Origin: Prorocentrum cordatum
Taxonomy: Eukaryota; Sar; Dinophyceae; Prorocentrales; Prorocentraceae
DNA length: 64,000 bases
Reading direction: 5' to 3'
NCBI GenBank assembly: GCA_963575745.1
Contig: CAUYUJ010019615.1
Span: 1,308,467 to 1,372,466 of the forward strand
Positions 10,110 to 19,491 of this stretch are shown here, one piece after another. Within the stretch, counting starts at the first letter, position 1. Each line of letters begins with the position of its first letter. The position numbers and the translations under genes are program-made. The notes below the pieces were generated by a model. It was not told the DNA's origin. It saw nothing but the letters and a program-made list of their open reading frames with translations, and did no database searches.

Positions 10110-10620
10110 CGCCTCACGAAGCTCCCCGGAGGCCCAAGAAGGCCAGGACGGCCCCGGGTAGGCTCTAGAGGGCGCCCGAGGCCCCAGACGAGTGCCCCGA
10201 GAAGCACGAAGCATTGGTTTCGCTAGGGTTTGTCACCTTTTTGGGGCCCCTCCACTCTTCCAGCTTCCGACAATTCGCGATGGCCCAAGAGGCCTCCAAC
10301 GCCGCCTCAGGACGGGCCCAGGGGCGCCCAAGAGGACCCGGAACGGCCTTCGATAGCTTCTTGACGGCCCCAGGGGCGCCCGAGGCGGCCTCAGAGGCCC
10401 TCAAGACGGCCCGAAGATGGCCTTCTGGAGGGGGCGCATGACTCAAAAATCCGATCCTTTCGCCCCAAGCGGCTCCCGGGAGCCCCCCAAGAGAAAAGGC
10501 TCCCTGATGTTGCCACGGGGTCCCAAGAGGACCACAAGAGGCCCCCACGGCGCCCCAGAAGGCTCCCAAACCGGCCCCAAGAGGCCAAGAAGCACCCGCG
10601 AAGCCTCTTTCGACACCCCT
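10110..10620 (-). repeat. Decamer array in opposite orientation, copy A
   Basis: The same motif appears here as GGCCCCAAGAGG on the + strand, the reverse complement of the block at 9060-9930. The orientation flips across a short unique stretch at about 9935-10105 (GGGGTTAGGGGG and the following AAAGAAAAACATCG). Confidence 0.75.
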
Positions 10621-10722
10621 TCTGTCCTCGCCTGTCCTACCCAGCTCCTACCGCTCTTGATTCGTTACCTCACGCCTTCCCCATCTCACTTCGCAGCCGC
10701 ACCACCATGACAACATCTCCGA

Positions 10723-11205
10723 ATGGCTCACTCTGGCTGTCCTTCGGGCTTGGCAGCCTCCTTTGAGGTACCCTGGCAACTTCCACGAGGACTGCAATAC
10801 GACCCCACAAGCCATGTTCCCGGGGAGCTGTCCGGGAACATGATTGTCACCGCCAGTACGGCAAGGAGGCCGAACATGAGGAGGACAGTCCGCGCCGTCT
10901 CACCGAACACCCCAATTCAGCGCAGCGCCTTGCTGTGGCTTTTTCAGCCCCTTCCGTTCTTCAGTCGAAACTTTGCGCCTCCCCCGTCTCCATGCCGAGC
11001 CTCACCGCCATCTCAATGTTTGCAAACGTTTCCACTGGCCCGTCCTTCGGGCTGGGCAGCCTCATTTGGATACCCTGAAAACGAGGGCCCCCCACACGGC
11101 CCACCCCATCGTGTTCCTAGAGAGCCTTCTGGGAGCATGATTGTCGCCACTTGTCCGACTCGAAGACCGAAGAGGAGGATGCGCAGGAGGATGATGAGAC
11201 CTTGA
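10723..11205 (+). CDS. Uncertain 160-aa ORF with an internal repeat, copy A
   Basis: The frame is open from an ATG and contains two related segments in the same frame: CPSGLAASFEVPWQLPRG to SGNMIVTASTARRPNMRR (about residues 6-53), and RPSGWAASFGYPENEGPP to SGSMIVATCPTRRPKRR (about residues 105-152). At DNA level these are a degenerate direct repeat with a period near 305 bp. In-frame preservation slightly favours coding, but the protein is Arg/Pro rich, has no known motif, and changes freely in copy C (PPPSPCRAS to PPPPPCQAS). Equally likely a non-coding tandem repeat. Confidence 0.25.
   Translation: MAHSGCPSGLAASFEVPWQLPRGLQYDPTSHVPGELSGNMIVTASTARRPNMRRTVRAVSPNTPIQRSALLWLFQPLPFFSRNFAPPPSPCRASPPSQCLQTFPLARPSGWAASFGYPENEGPPHGPPHRVPREPSGSMIVATCPTRRPKRRMRRRMMRP
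10813..10842. repeat. Perfect 11-bp hairpin, copy A
   Basis: Arms CATGTTCCCGG and CCGGGAACATG with an 8-nt loop. The second repeat segment (near 11115) carries a decayed version of the same hairpin. Its function is unknown. Confidence 0.7.
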
Positions 11206-11400
11206 AGTCGATGAACGCATACAGTAAATTACCTAGCGTATGGCACAAAGTTTCCGGGATGGTGCCGACCCTCTGACTTCAGGCAGGCTTCTGGTGCCTG
11301 AACCCTATGAGGTTGGAGGGCGTATGGTGCTTCTCCGCGCCCACCCCGTCCCACGCACAGGGACTTTGCAACCTCCCCTATGGTGGGCGAGTGGGTGCGC

Positions 11401-11500
11401 NNNNNNNNNNNNNNNNNNNNNNNNNNNNNNNNNNNNNNNNNNNNNNNNNNNNNNNNNNNNNNNNNNNNNNNNNNNNNNNNNNNNNNNNNNNNNNNNNNNN
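11401..11500. other. Assembly gap (100 N)
   Basis: Exactly 100 undetermined bases, the conventional placeholder for a gap of unknown size. The last called base before it (11400) corresponds to 33192 in copy B, 16 bp before copies B and C diverge. The break therefore sits at a repeat branch point. Sequence to its right is unrelated to what follows copies B or C. Confidence 0.99.
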
Positions 11501-12430
11501 CTTGGGCGTCTTGGGCGTCTTGGGGCCAGCAACCAACAACCGAACATAACAACGTAACATTGCCAGCTTTCGCTTGGGAGCGTTTCCCACGATATGTCAT
11601 TGCAGCAGATACTCTTGCGCTGCGCGCGTGCGTTGCCTGGACAAAGCACTGGCGTGGTTGCTCGTGGCGCAACGGCAGGGGGTGGGTTTGCTGGAGGCCC
11701 CCCCGCGCCGCCGTAAGCGCCATGGCCTTGGGCCGATCAGCGACCGCAGGCGGGGCACCTCGCGGTAAGTCTGTTGGCCCAGGGAACCTTTGGCGTCCAC
11801 GGCAGCGGGGGGGACTTCGGCGTTGCTGGGGGTAGATCGTGGACCCCTCGAGGGTTCCTTAGTGAAGGGTCTTTTCCAGGCACGTGGTGGCGGCAATCTT
11901 GGAGCCCCCAAGAGCATCTTGGGCGTCTTGGACGTCTTGGGGTCGGCAAACAACAACCGAACATAACGACGTGACATTGTCAGCTTGGGAAAGTTTCCCA
12001 CGACATGCCATTTACTCTGATATAGTATTGCGCTGCGCGCGCGCACTGCCTGGACCAAATGATGGCGGGGCTGCTCGCGGCACAACGACAGGGGGCGGCT
12101 TTGCAGGAGATTCCCCCGCGCCGCCGTAGGCGCCAGGGCCTTGGGCCGATCAGCGACCGCAGGCGGGGTACCTCGCGGTAGGTCTGTTGGCCCAGGGAAC
12201 CCTTGGCGTCCACGGCGGCGGGAGGGGGAAGTTAGGCGTTACTGGTGTTATTTCGCGGCCCGTGGCTTCCCGTGGGCACCGCGAGGGTTTCATAGTGGAG
12301 GGTCCTTTGCAGGCGCGCGGTGGCGGCCATCTTGGAGCCGTCAAGGGCATCTCTCGGTCGTATTGGGCTTCTTGTGGCCAGCAACCAACAGCCCAACATA
12401 ATAACATGACGTCGTCCGCTTGAGAGCCTT
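11501..12430 (+). repeat. About 420-bp tandem repeat, roughly 2.2 units
   Basis: The sequence from CAACCAACAACCGAACATAAC (11524) recurs near 11947 and, more weakly, near 12380. The segment GGCCTTGGGCCGATCAGCG occurs at about 11724 and 12140. Units differ by many substitutions and indels, so this is an older tandem duplication than copies A-C. Open frames in it are short and not conserved between units. The left end is cut by the N gap. Confidence 0.8.
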
Positions 12431-12645
12431 GCACGTGGTGGTGGTCATCTTGGGCCCCCCCACGGGCAACCCAGCATAACATAACAATATGACAACAACC
12501 AAACAACATGATACCATCACATACCAACAGCCCAGCATAACAACATACCATAAAACAGAGCAGTGCTTCACAGAGGCCTCAAAACTGCCTCCAACAGGCG
12601 CTCGAGAGGCCTCCCGCGTTCAATGCCCCAACGAAACCCACGATA

Positions 12646-12865
12646 TGTTCGTTACCATTTGCCCCCCCCCGCTAGTTTTTCGCTGCCATTTGTCCCCCGC
12701 AAGCTTTTCGATGCAATTTGCCCCCAAGCTTTTCGTTGCCAAGTGCCCCCCCCCCCCCCCCCCTCCCCGAGCTTTTCGTTATCATTTGTCCCCCGCAAGC
12801 TTTTTTTCGTTGTCATTTGCCCACCCCCACGAGCTTTTCGCTGCCATTCGCCCCCCGCGACGACG
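12646..12865 (+). repeat. AGCTTTTCGTTGCCATTTG-CCCCC minisatellite
   Basis: Five to six units of about 35-45 bp, each ending in a variable C run of up to 18 C. No coding signal is seen. Confidence 0.85.
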
Positions 12866-12998
12866 ACGACCTCCCCCCTGGGCGTCCTTTTGGACACTCC
12901 CCTCACCCTCCTCCCTCTCCCCCGTTCCTCGGCCTCCTCCTCCTCCTCCTCCTCCTCATCCTCCCCCAGTTTCCTCCCCCATCCACAGTCGTCGTGGA
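12866..12998 (+). repeat. CCT/CCTCC pyrimidine tract
   Basis: A pyrimidine-rich bridge (CTCCTCCTCCTCC) between two minisatellites. No gene. Confidence 0.7.
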
Positions 12999-15525
12999 GT
13001 GTTTCTGCAGGGATGTTTTGAGGGCTGTGTGTTGCCTTAGGGGTGTTTCAAGGGCCGTACTGCAGGGATGTTTCAAGGGCCGTGCTTTAGGGATGTATTA
13101 GGGGCTGCGTATTACATCAGGGGTGTTCCAGGGGCAACGGTTCAGGGATGTTTCAGGGGCCATGCTTTCGGGGTGTCCCAGGGGCAGTGCTTTAGGGGTG
13201 TTTCAGGTGCTGTGCTTTGCCTTAGGGGTGTTGCAAGGGCCGTGCTGCAGGGACGTGTTGAGGGCCGTGTTTTACCTTAGGGATGCTTCAGGGGCCGTGC
13301 TTTAGGGATGCTCCAGGGGCAGTGCTTTGGGTATGTTTCAGGTTCTGTGTTGTACCTGAGGGATGGTTCATGGGCTGTGCTTTACCTCAGGGATGTTTCA
13401 GGGGCCGTGCTGTAAGGATGTTTCAGGGGCTGCGCTTTACCTCAGGGATGTTTCTGGGGCCGTGCTTTGGGGATGTTTCAGGGGCCGTGCTGTAGGGATG
13501 TTTGAGGGGCTGCGTTTGACCTTACGGATGTTCCAGGTGCCGTGGTTAGGTCTGTTTCAGGGGCCGTGCTTTAGGGATGTTTCAGGGGCTGTGCTTTACC
13601 ACGGGGATGTTTCAGGGGCCATGTTTTTGGGATGTTTCAGGGGCCGTGCCTCGGGGATGTTTCAGGGGGTGTGTTTTACGTTCGGGATGGTTCAGGGGCT
13701 GTACTGTACATCGTGGATGTTTCAGGGGCCGTGCTTTAGGGGCGACTCAGGGGCTGTGTTTTCCTTTAGGGGTGTTCCAGGGGCCGTGCTTTAGGGGTGT
13801 TCAGGGGCCGTGCTTTAGGGATGATTGAGGGGCTGTGCTTTACCTCAGGGATGTTCCAGGGGCCGTGCTTTAGGGATGTTTCAGGGGCAGTGCGTTAGGG
13901 ATGTTTCAGGGGCTGTGCTGTGCCTCAGGGATGTTTCAGGGGCCGTGCTTCAGGGATGTTTCAGGGGCCGTGCTTCAGGGATGCTTTAGGGGATGTGGCT
14001 TACCTTCGGGATGTTCCAGGGGCTCTGCTTTATCTCGGGGGTGTTTACGGGGCCGTGCTTTAGGGATGTTTCAGGGGCTGTGCTTTACTCCAGTGCTGTT
14101 TCAGGGGCAGTGCTCTAGGGATGCTGCAGTGGCCGTGCTTTAGGGGTGTTTTTTAGGGGCTGTGCTTTACCTCGGGGGTGTTTCGGGGACTGTGCTGTGC
14201 ATCATGGGCGTTTCATGGGGCCGTGCTTTAGGGTGATTCAGGTGCTATGGTTTACGTTAGGGTTGTTTCAGGGGCCGTACTTTAGGGATGTTTTAGGGGC
14301 CGTGCTGTAGGGACTGTTTAAGGGGTTGTGCTTTACTTTAGGGATGTTTCAGGGGCTGCGCTTTACCTCAGGTATGTTTCAGGGGCTGTGCTTTAGGGAT
14401 GGTGCAGGGGCCGTGCTTTACCACAGGGATGGTTCAGGGGCAGTGCTTTCGGGATGTTTCAGGGGCCGTGCCTCAGGGATGTTTCAGGCGATGTGTTTTA
14501 CGTTAGGGAGGTTTCAGGGGCAGTGCTTTACCTCAGTGATGGTTCAGGGGCCGTGCTTTGAGGATGTTCCAGGGGCTGCGCTTTACCTCGGGACTGTTTC
14601 AGGGGCCGTGCTTTAGGGATGTTTCAGGGGCTGTGCTTCAGGAATGTTTTATGGGCTGTGTTTCACCTTGAGGATGCTCCTGGGGCTGTGCTTTACCTCA
14701 GGGGTGTTTCAGGGGCAGTGCTTTAGGGATGTTTCAGGGGCTGTGCTTTACCACAAGGGTGTTTCAGGGGCCGTGCTTTAGGGATGTTTCATGGGGCCGT
14801 GCTTTAGGGATGTTTTAGGGGATGTGCTTCACCTGAGGGATGTGTCAGGGGCTGTGCTTTACCTCAGGGATGTTTCAGGGGCCGTGCTTTGGGGATGTTT
14901 CAGGGGCTGTGCTTTGCCTCAGGGGTGCTTCAGGGGCAGTGCTTTAAGGCTGTTTCAGGGGCCGTGCTTTAGGGATGTTTCAGGGGATGTGTTTCACCTT
15001 AGGGATGTTTCAGGGGCTGTGCTGTACCTCAGGAATATTTCAGGGGCCGTGCTGTAGGGATGTTTCAGGGGCTGTGCTTTACCTCAGGGATGTGTCAGGT
15101 GCCTTGCTCTAGGGATGTTTCAGGGGCCGTGCTTTAGGAATGTTTTAGGGGATGTGTTTTACCTTAGGGATGTTGCAGGTGCTGTGCTTTACCTCAGGGA
15201 TGTTTCAGGGGCCGTGCTTTAGGGATGTTTCAGGGGCCGCGCTTTACCTCAGGCGTGTTTCAGGGACCGTGCGTTAGGGCTGTTTTTAGGGGCTGTGCTT
15301 CACCCCAGGGATGTTTCAGCGGCCGTGCATTAGGGATGCTTCAGGGGCCGTGTCTCAGGGATGTTTTAGGGTATGTGTTTTGCCTTAGGGATGTTTCGGG
15401 TGTTGTGCTTTACCTCAGGGGTGTTTCGGGGGCCGTGCTTTAGGGATGTTCCAGGGGCCGTGTTGTAAGGATATTTCAGGGTATGTGTTTTACCTCAGGG
15501 ATGTTTCAGGGGCTGCGCTTTACTT
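12999..15525 (+). repeat. 2.5 kb minisatellite with mixed 25- and 30-bp units
   Basis: About 90 units of CAGGGGCCGTGCTTTAGGGA-TGTTT (25 bp), mixed with a 30-bp form carrying an ACCTC insertion (CTGTGCTTTACCTCAGGGA). Because 25 bp is not a multiple of three, no single frame is preserved along the array. The many ORFs reading MFQGPCFRDVSGAVL are by-products. Confidence 0.95.
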
Positions 15526-15879
15526 CACATCCGTTCTTCCTGGTTTCACAATCAAGTTTGCGAGCAGTTTTGCACGGGCGAAGCCCTCGTCGCACCGACG
15601 CGCACAACAACGGCACGACACAGAGAAACCACATTCGCAATCAGGGGGGTCAGTCATACCGACACGAACTGGATATATGCCCATCCTGCACTTTCCCATC
15701 ACAAAGGGCCCACAACAAACACAAACACTAGGATATTCGTGCCGTGGCACTCGGGGCTTCGATTCCTCACGTGCGAATTTGAGTTTGGGCATAGGCAATC
15801 GTTGTGATCGCAATGTGTTGGTTTAGTGGCCTTGGGCTTTCCGACTGAGGCATCAGGCACAATCAATGGTGTTTTTGAG
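15526..15879 (+). other. Spacer upstream of the RGG-box ORF
   Basis: Unique-looking sequence with no convincing ORF. The frame of the next gene is open back to a stop at 15823-15825. A TTGGTTTAG|TGG acceptor-like site sits just there, so an upstream exon might exist in this spacer, but I could not identify one. Confidence 0.4.
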
Positions 15880-16398
15880 ATGTTATCCAATATAGAGTTC
15901 AAGGACTTCTCTTCGATCGACGTTTCTTTCTACACGCTGCTTGATCATCATCGCCCCGTGCCAGAGATGCTGCTCAAATACGCTCTCGTGCGTGAGCGAC
16001 GTGGTGCGTCTCCTCTGCAGCTCTGGCCAGTGCGAGCCCCTCGAGCCCGAGGCCGCGGCGGTGGCCGCGGCAGAGGCGCTGGGCGACGAGGGAGAGGTCG
16101 AGGTCGCGCGCGGGGCCCTGGTGCTGGGCGAGGCCCAGGGCGAGGACGAGGAGTTGGTGATTGCCCTGGGCCCGAAGCGCCTGCCATCATGGACGTCGAC
16201 CCCGACTGTTCGGGAAGCGCTTCCGAGCACGACGATGGCTTGGTCGACGAGGAGGGCCATGAGAGCGAGCGGAGCTTGGACTCTCTGGACTTGAAGGACG
16301 AAGGCGAGGAGGACGACGACGTGGTCAAGGGCGGTGACGACGATCGCTCATCGGACCGCACTGCCCTCTCATCGTCGCCTCTCGTCGTCGTCTCGTGA
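15880..16398 (+). CDS. Hypothetical RGG-rich acidic protein, probable N-terminal part of a split gene
   Basis: The first ATG (MLSNIEFKDFSSIDVSFYTL) gives about 172 residues; the frame is open 18 codons further upstream without an ATG. The first 45 residues look globular. Then comes an RGG/GRG box of about 45 residues (RGRGGGRGRGAGRRGRGRGR), an acidic Ser/Asp stretch and a low-complexity end that runs into a palindrome at 16392, where the stop lies. RGG boxes usually bind RNA or mediate self-association, but that is a composition-based guess. The following frame (from about 16422) reads on in a different phase with similar acidic/Ser character, so the two were probably one gene. Confidence 0.45.
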   Translation: MLSNIEFKDFSSIDVSFYTLLDHHRPVPEMLLKYALVRERRGASPLQLWPVRAPRARGRGGGRGRGAGRRGRGRGRARGPGAGRGPGRGRGVGDCPGPEAPAIMDVDPDCSGSASEHDDGLVDEEGHESERSLDSLDLKDEGEEDDDVVKGGDDDRSSDRTALSSSPLVVVS

Positions 16399-16440
16399 TT
16401 CATCCGCCCTCTAATGATTAGAGGGCGGATGAATCGCGAG
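16392..16440. repeat. Near-perfect palindrome inside the split gene
   Basis: 19-bp perfect arms (16397-16415 and 16417-16435) with a single-base spacer, extended by five more pairs with one G-T mismatch (CTCGT and GCGAG). It contains the stop of the upstream ORF and a stop in the downstream frame, and coincides with the frame change. It looks like a local inverted duplication or the footprint of a small inserted element. Confidence 0.9.
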
Positions 16441-16487
16441 AGACGGCCGCTTGCTTCGCCCAGGACTCGGAGTCGCTGTTCGATTTC

Positions 16488-17249
16488 ATGTATGCCAAGA
16501 TGGAGGGGTCGCCTTGGAATAGACCTGGTGGTAACAGCTCCGACGACGAAGTGATTGGCTGCGACGTTGGTCCTGAGGGCCCCAGTGTCCACGGTGATTT
16601 CGACAGTTGGCTCTGCGACCCTGGCTCAGCGGATGTGGAGGTGTTCCCGACAGGCGGCGAAGGAAGTGATGTGGAAGTAGATGTTATACCTGTCGTTGGA
16701 GGCTCCTCAGCTTCAGGCGGCGCTTCGCCATCAGGCGGCGCTTCCAGCTCTTCAGCATCAGGCGGCGCTTCAGCATCAAGCGGCGCTGCGAGCTCTTCAG
16801 CTTCAGGCAGCGCTTCAGCTCCACCACCACCTCCTGTGCCCGACGGCGGCGACGGAGATCCTGATAGTATTGCAGTTTCATTATCAAATGGTGGGCAATT
16901 GCGCTGGTACAGGTATAACAACACCTTCGCAGCCACTTGTCCGAACAAAACACGCCACGGCAGGTGCAGGCCCACGAGGAAAGCCATGGCGCCGCCAACC
17001 GAGAAGGGAATCGTTGCCAAACCTGCCCAAGGGCGACCTCTGGGCCATTTAACTGCTTGGCTATGGGAGCATTATAAAGATCAGTACCAGTGGGAGCATA
17101 TGGCGAGGCAGCCCGACAGAGTTTCTCGCATTGCTGCTCGTGTGGAACTCAGACGGTTAGCACGTGATGATCCTATGTTCAGGCTGTTGTTGAGTAAAGA
17201 ACGGGACCCACGACCAGGTGAACCAGACGAGCCGTGGGACAATGCATAG
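16488..17249 (+). CDS. Hypothetical protein with Ser/Ala repeats and a Cys-His-Cys segment (253 aa)
   Basis: The frame is open from about 16422 (DESRETAACFAQDSESLF precedes the ATG). Residues 1-70 are acidic. Residues 72-111 are degenerate SGGASASS repeats. Residues 112-121 are poly-Pro then Asp/Gly. Residues 133-192 form the conserved-looking core: GGQLRWYRYNNTFAATCPNK with C151, H157 and C160 (C-x5-H-x2-C), then GRPLGHLTAWL at 182-192. The tail is basic then acidic (EPDEPWDNA). From memory, unverified, a short Cys/His motif followed by GRPLG-x2-x-AWL recurs in dinoflagellate hypotheticals. Zinc binding is plausible but unproven. It probably belongs with the ORF at 15880. Confidence 0.55.
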   Translation: MYAKMEGSPWNRPGGNSSDDEVIGCDVGPEGPSVHGDFDSWLCDPGSADVEVFPTGGEGSDVEVDVIPVVGGSSASGGASPSGGASSSSASGGASASSGAASSSASGSASAPPPPPVPDGGDGDPDSIAVSLSNGGQLRWYRYNNTFAATCPNKTRHGRCRPTRKAMAPPTEKGIVAKPAQGRPLGHLTAWLWEHYKDQYQWEHMARQPDRVSRIAARVELRRLARDDPMFRLLLSKERDPRPGEPDEPWDNA

Positions 17250-17510
17250 TTGATATATCATGAGTTGTTGTTAAGCATGTGCGGTTGTCAAAAATGGTAT
17301 GTTTCTCCTACGTGTTCCCTATAATGACCACTTCGCGGCAGCACTAGTGCACCTAATGGCGGCACATCCTCAGACAAAGCTTTCGGATTAATATTCGAAA
17401 CAAACAACGTTCCGCCTGGGACATCCTCAAGCAAATAAGCGTTTCGTGAGAGACATCCTCAAAGCTTCGAGACATGCATCATTGGTGTTTCACAAGTAAG
17501 CGCTTCGCTC
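17250..17510. other. Spacer with GACATCCTCAA motifs
   Basis: Three to four spaced copies of GACATCCTCAA/AAGCGTTTCG (17362-17515). No ORF or known signal. Confidence 0.5.
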
Positions 17511-17740
17511 TAGATATTCTCAAACAGCGCGTCTTGTGAGGTGTCTGGGGCTGTCTTCTGAGGCTTCTTCGGCGTCTTGGGGGGTTCTTGGGCAGTCTTG
17601 TGCGATTGGTTGGAAGGCAGTCTTGGAGGTCTGTTGGGTTGTCTTGTGACGTCCGTCTTGGCATTGCTCTTGAGGGCCGTCTTGGAGGTGTCTTGGGCTG
17701 TCTTGTGAGGTCTCTTCGGCGTCTTGGGAGGGGAGGGGTC
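17511..17740 (+). repeat. GTCTTGGGG/GTCTTGTGAGG degenerate repeats
   Basis: Related in motif to the decamer arrays of the long units (GGCCGTCTTGGAGG and the like) but not part of them. Confidence 0.65.
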
Positions 17741-17769
17741 TGGGACTCGCGGGTCTTCGCCGCCTTGAG

Positions 17770-18395
17770 GGTTATTCCCTTCTTCCCTCTTCCCTCTTCC
17801 CATCGCTCCCCGCCCCCCCTTGTTTTTTTTTTCCCCCCACCCCGCCCCCTCCCTCCTCACTCCCTCTTTCCCTCCTCCTCCCTCCCCCCCTTCTCCCCCC
17901 TGGAGGACAGGCACATTCCCATACCCCAATTTCATCCACCCTCTTGTTCCCAATGATCCTGTTCCTCCCCTCCTCCTCCTCCTCCTCCTCCTCCCTCATC
18001 CCCCCTCCTCCTCGCCCATCCTCTTTCCCTCCTCTTCCTCCCCCTGCCCTCCTCCTCCCTCCTCCTCCCTCCTCCCCCTTCTCCCCCCTCCTCCCCCCCC
18101 CCGCCCTCTGTCCCCCCCCGTCCCTCCGCCCTCCTCCTCCCTCCTCCCTCCTCCCACCATCCTCCCTCCTCCTCCCTCCTCCTCCCTCCTCCTCTTCCTT
18201 CCTCTTCCCTCGTCCTCCCTCCTCTTCCCTCCTCCCCCCTCCTCCTCCCTCCCCCTCCCTCCTCCCTCCTCCTCCTCCCTTCTCCTCTTTCTCCCTCGTC
18301 GTCGCCGTCGGCGCCGCCGCCGTCGTCGTCGTCGGCGTCGTCGTCGTCGCCGCCGTCGTCGTCGTCACCGTCGTCGTCGTCGTCGTCGCCATGTG
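17770..18395 (+). repeat. CCT-rich tract followed by CGT trinucleotides
   Basis: About 530 bp almost purely C and T (TCCTCCTCCC and CCCCCC runs), then about 100 bp of GTCGTCGTC/GCCGTC. It can be read without stops as Pro/Ser/Leu or, on the other strand, Gly/Glu/Arg. No coding evidence. Confidence 0.9.
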
Positions 18396-18484
18396 AGACT
18401 TTTTTTGCCACCGCGCTTGAACGCGAGTAGCGTCGTCGGAGCCTTTTCGCCCCAGCGCCTGAATGCAAGTTGCACCCCCGCAGC

Positions 18485-19025
18485 CTTTGCGGAGCTTTTT
18501 TGAAGCCTTTCAGAGCTTTTTTGAAGCCTTTCTGAAAAAAAAATGCTTCAAGGGCTTCAACAGGGCTAATAAAAGGCTCGCGAAAGGCTGCGAAGGTTTC
18601 AAAAAGGCCCAACAAAGGTTCAAAAAAGGTTCCCCAAAGGCTCGCGAGAGCCTTGTTGAAGCCTTGTTGAAGCCTGTTTGAAGCCTTTTTGAAGCCTTTG
18701 TTGAGCCTTTTGCTTGTGTTTTGCGACGCAAGCTGTTTGCAAAACACAAGCACAAGGCTACAAAAAAAAGGCTTCACAAAGGCTTTGAAAAAGGCTTCAA
18801 CAAGGCTTCAACAAGGCTTCAAAAGAAACCGCGCGAGCCTTTTCGGAGCCTTTTTGAAGCCTTGGTTTAGCCTTCGCAGCCTTTCGCGAGCCTTTTTTGA
18901 GCCTGTTTTGAGCCTTTTTGTAGCCTTCGCAGCCTTTCGCTAGCCTTTTCTTTGCCTTTTTGAAACCTGTTTGAAACCGTTGTAATTTTTTTGAAGTATT
19001 TTTGAACCTTTTTGAAGCCTTCTTT
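18485..19025. repeat. AAGCCTTTTTG repeats in alternating orientation
   Basis: Motif blocks switch direction at about 18541, 18655, 18731 and 18831: GAAGCCTTTTT on one strand alternates with AAAAAGGCTTC. The switch at 18731 has 12-bp perfect arms (CTTGTGTTTTGC 18713-18724 and its complement 18739-18750, loop 14). The one near 18655 is AAGGCTC-GCGA-GAGCCTT. The block can fold into a chain of hairpins. Confidence 0.85.
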
Positions 19026-19489
19026 GAGGGAGGAGCCGTCCGCGCGCGCGCGCGAAGTACCACCCCCCCACCCCCCCCCCCTGGGCCAGATGTTTCGTCG
19101 CTGCTGCCGCGCGCGTTTTACAAATCATGCAATTGCGCGGGGCGCGATGCAGGGTCAAGGGGCAGGACGTCGTTTGGGGTGCCAACGGCGCGGCGGAAAC
19201 GCGAACGCGGTTCTTTCTTCCTTAGCAGCAGTAATAAAATGTTTCGCCAACAAGAACAGGGCTGGACGGCCCGCGACCAGGTCGCAGGGCCACCTGTTTC
19301 CTCATTTGTTTTATGTGTTTCTTCCTCTTCTGGCCCGTGGGATTCAGAATTAGACGAGCCGCCAGCTTCCGCCCATGGGATGTCCTTCTGGTCCTTGCAC
19401 GAGCCACCAGATTTCGCCCATGAGGTATTTTTGTTCTGGCACATTTCCCCCCCTAATCCCATCCTGGCCCAATCCCGTTCGGCTGATGG
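19026..19489. other. Spacer, no gene seen
   Basis: It begins with alternating CGCG and a C9 run. A weak direct repeat occurs at 19356-19385 and 19396-19425 (GAGCCGCCAGCTTCCGCCCA and GAGCCACCAGATTTCGCCCA). Nothing else recognised. Confidence 0.5.
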
Positions 19490-19491
19490 GT

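Larger units (their letters stand above)
1..11400. repeat. Long tandem unit, copy A
   Basis: This stretch matches 21794-33192 almost base for base: a constant offset of 21793, shifting to 21792 after a one-base homopolymer difference near 8797. It also matches 33255 onward from position 1926, at about 1% divergence. It runs from the window edge to the N gap, so neither true boundary is visible. Differences from copy B that I noted are very few: one replacement near 5614, one near 6637, a silent change near 5684, and single-base changes near 8797 and 8912. The unit carries the 242-aa ORF, the broken coiled-coil gene, the large helical protein gene and the downstream repeat blocks. Confidence 0.95.

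Noticed and set aside
9072-10214. Long overlapping ORFs on both strands of the decamer arrays
   Set aside because: All frames are stop-poor because of the repeat motif. Composition is uniform Gly/Leu/Pro/Arg, with no domain and no codon preference.
12999-15525. Many ORFs reading MFQGPCFRDVSGAVL as a repeat protein
   Set aside because: The units are 25 and 30 bp, so the frame shifts at each 25-bp unit and no continuous frame exists over the array.
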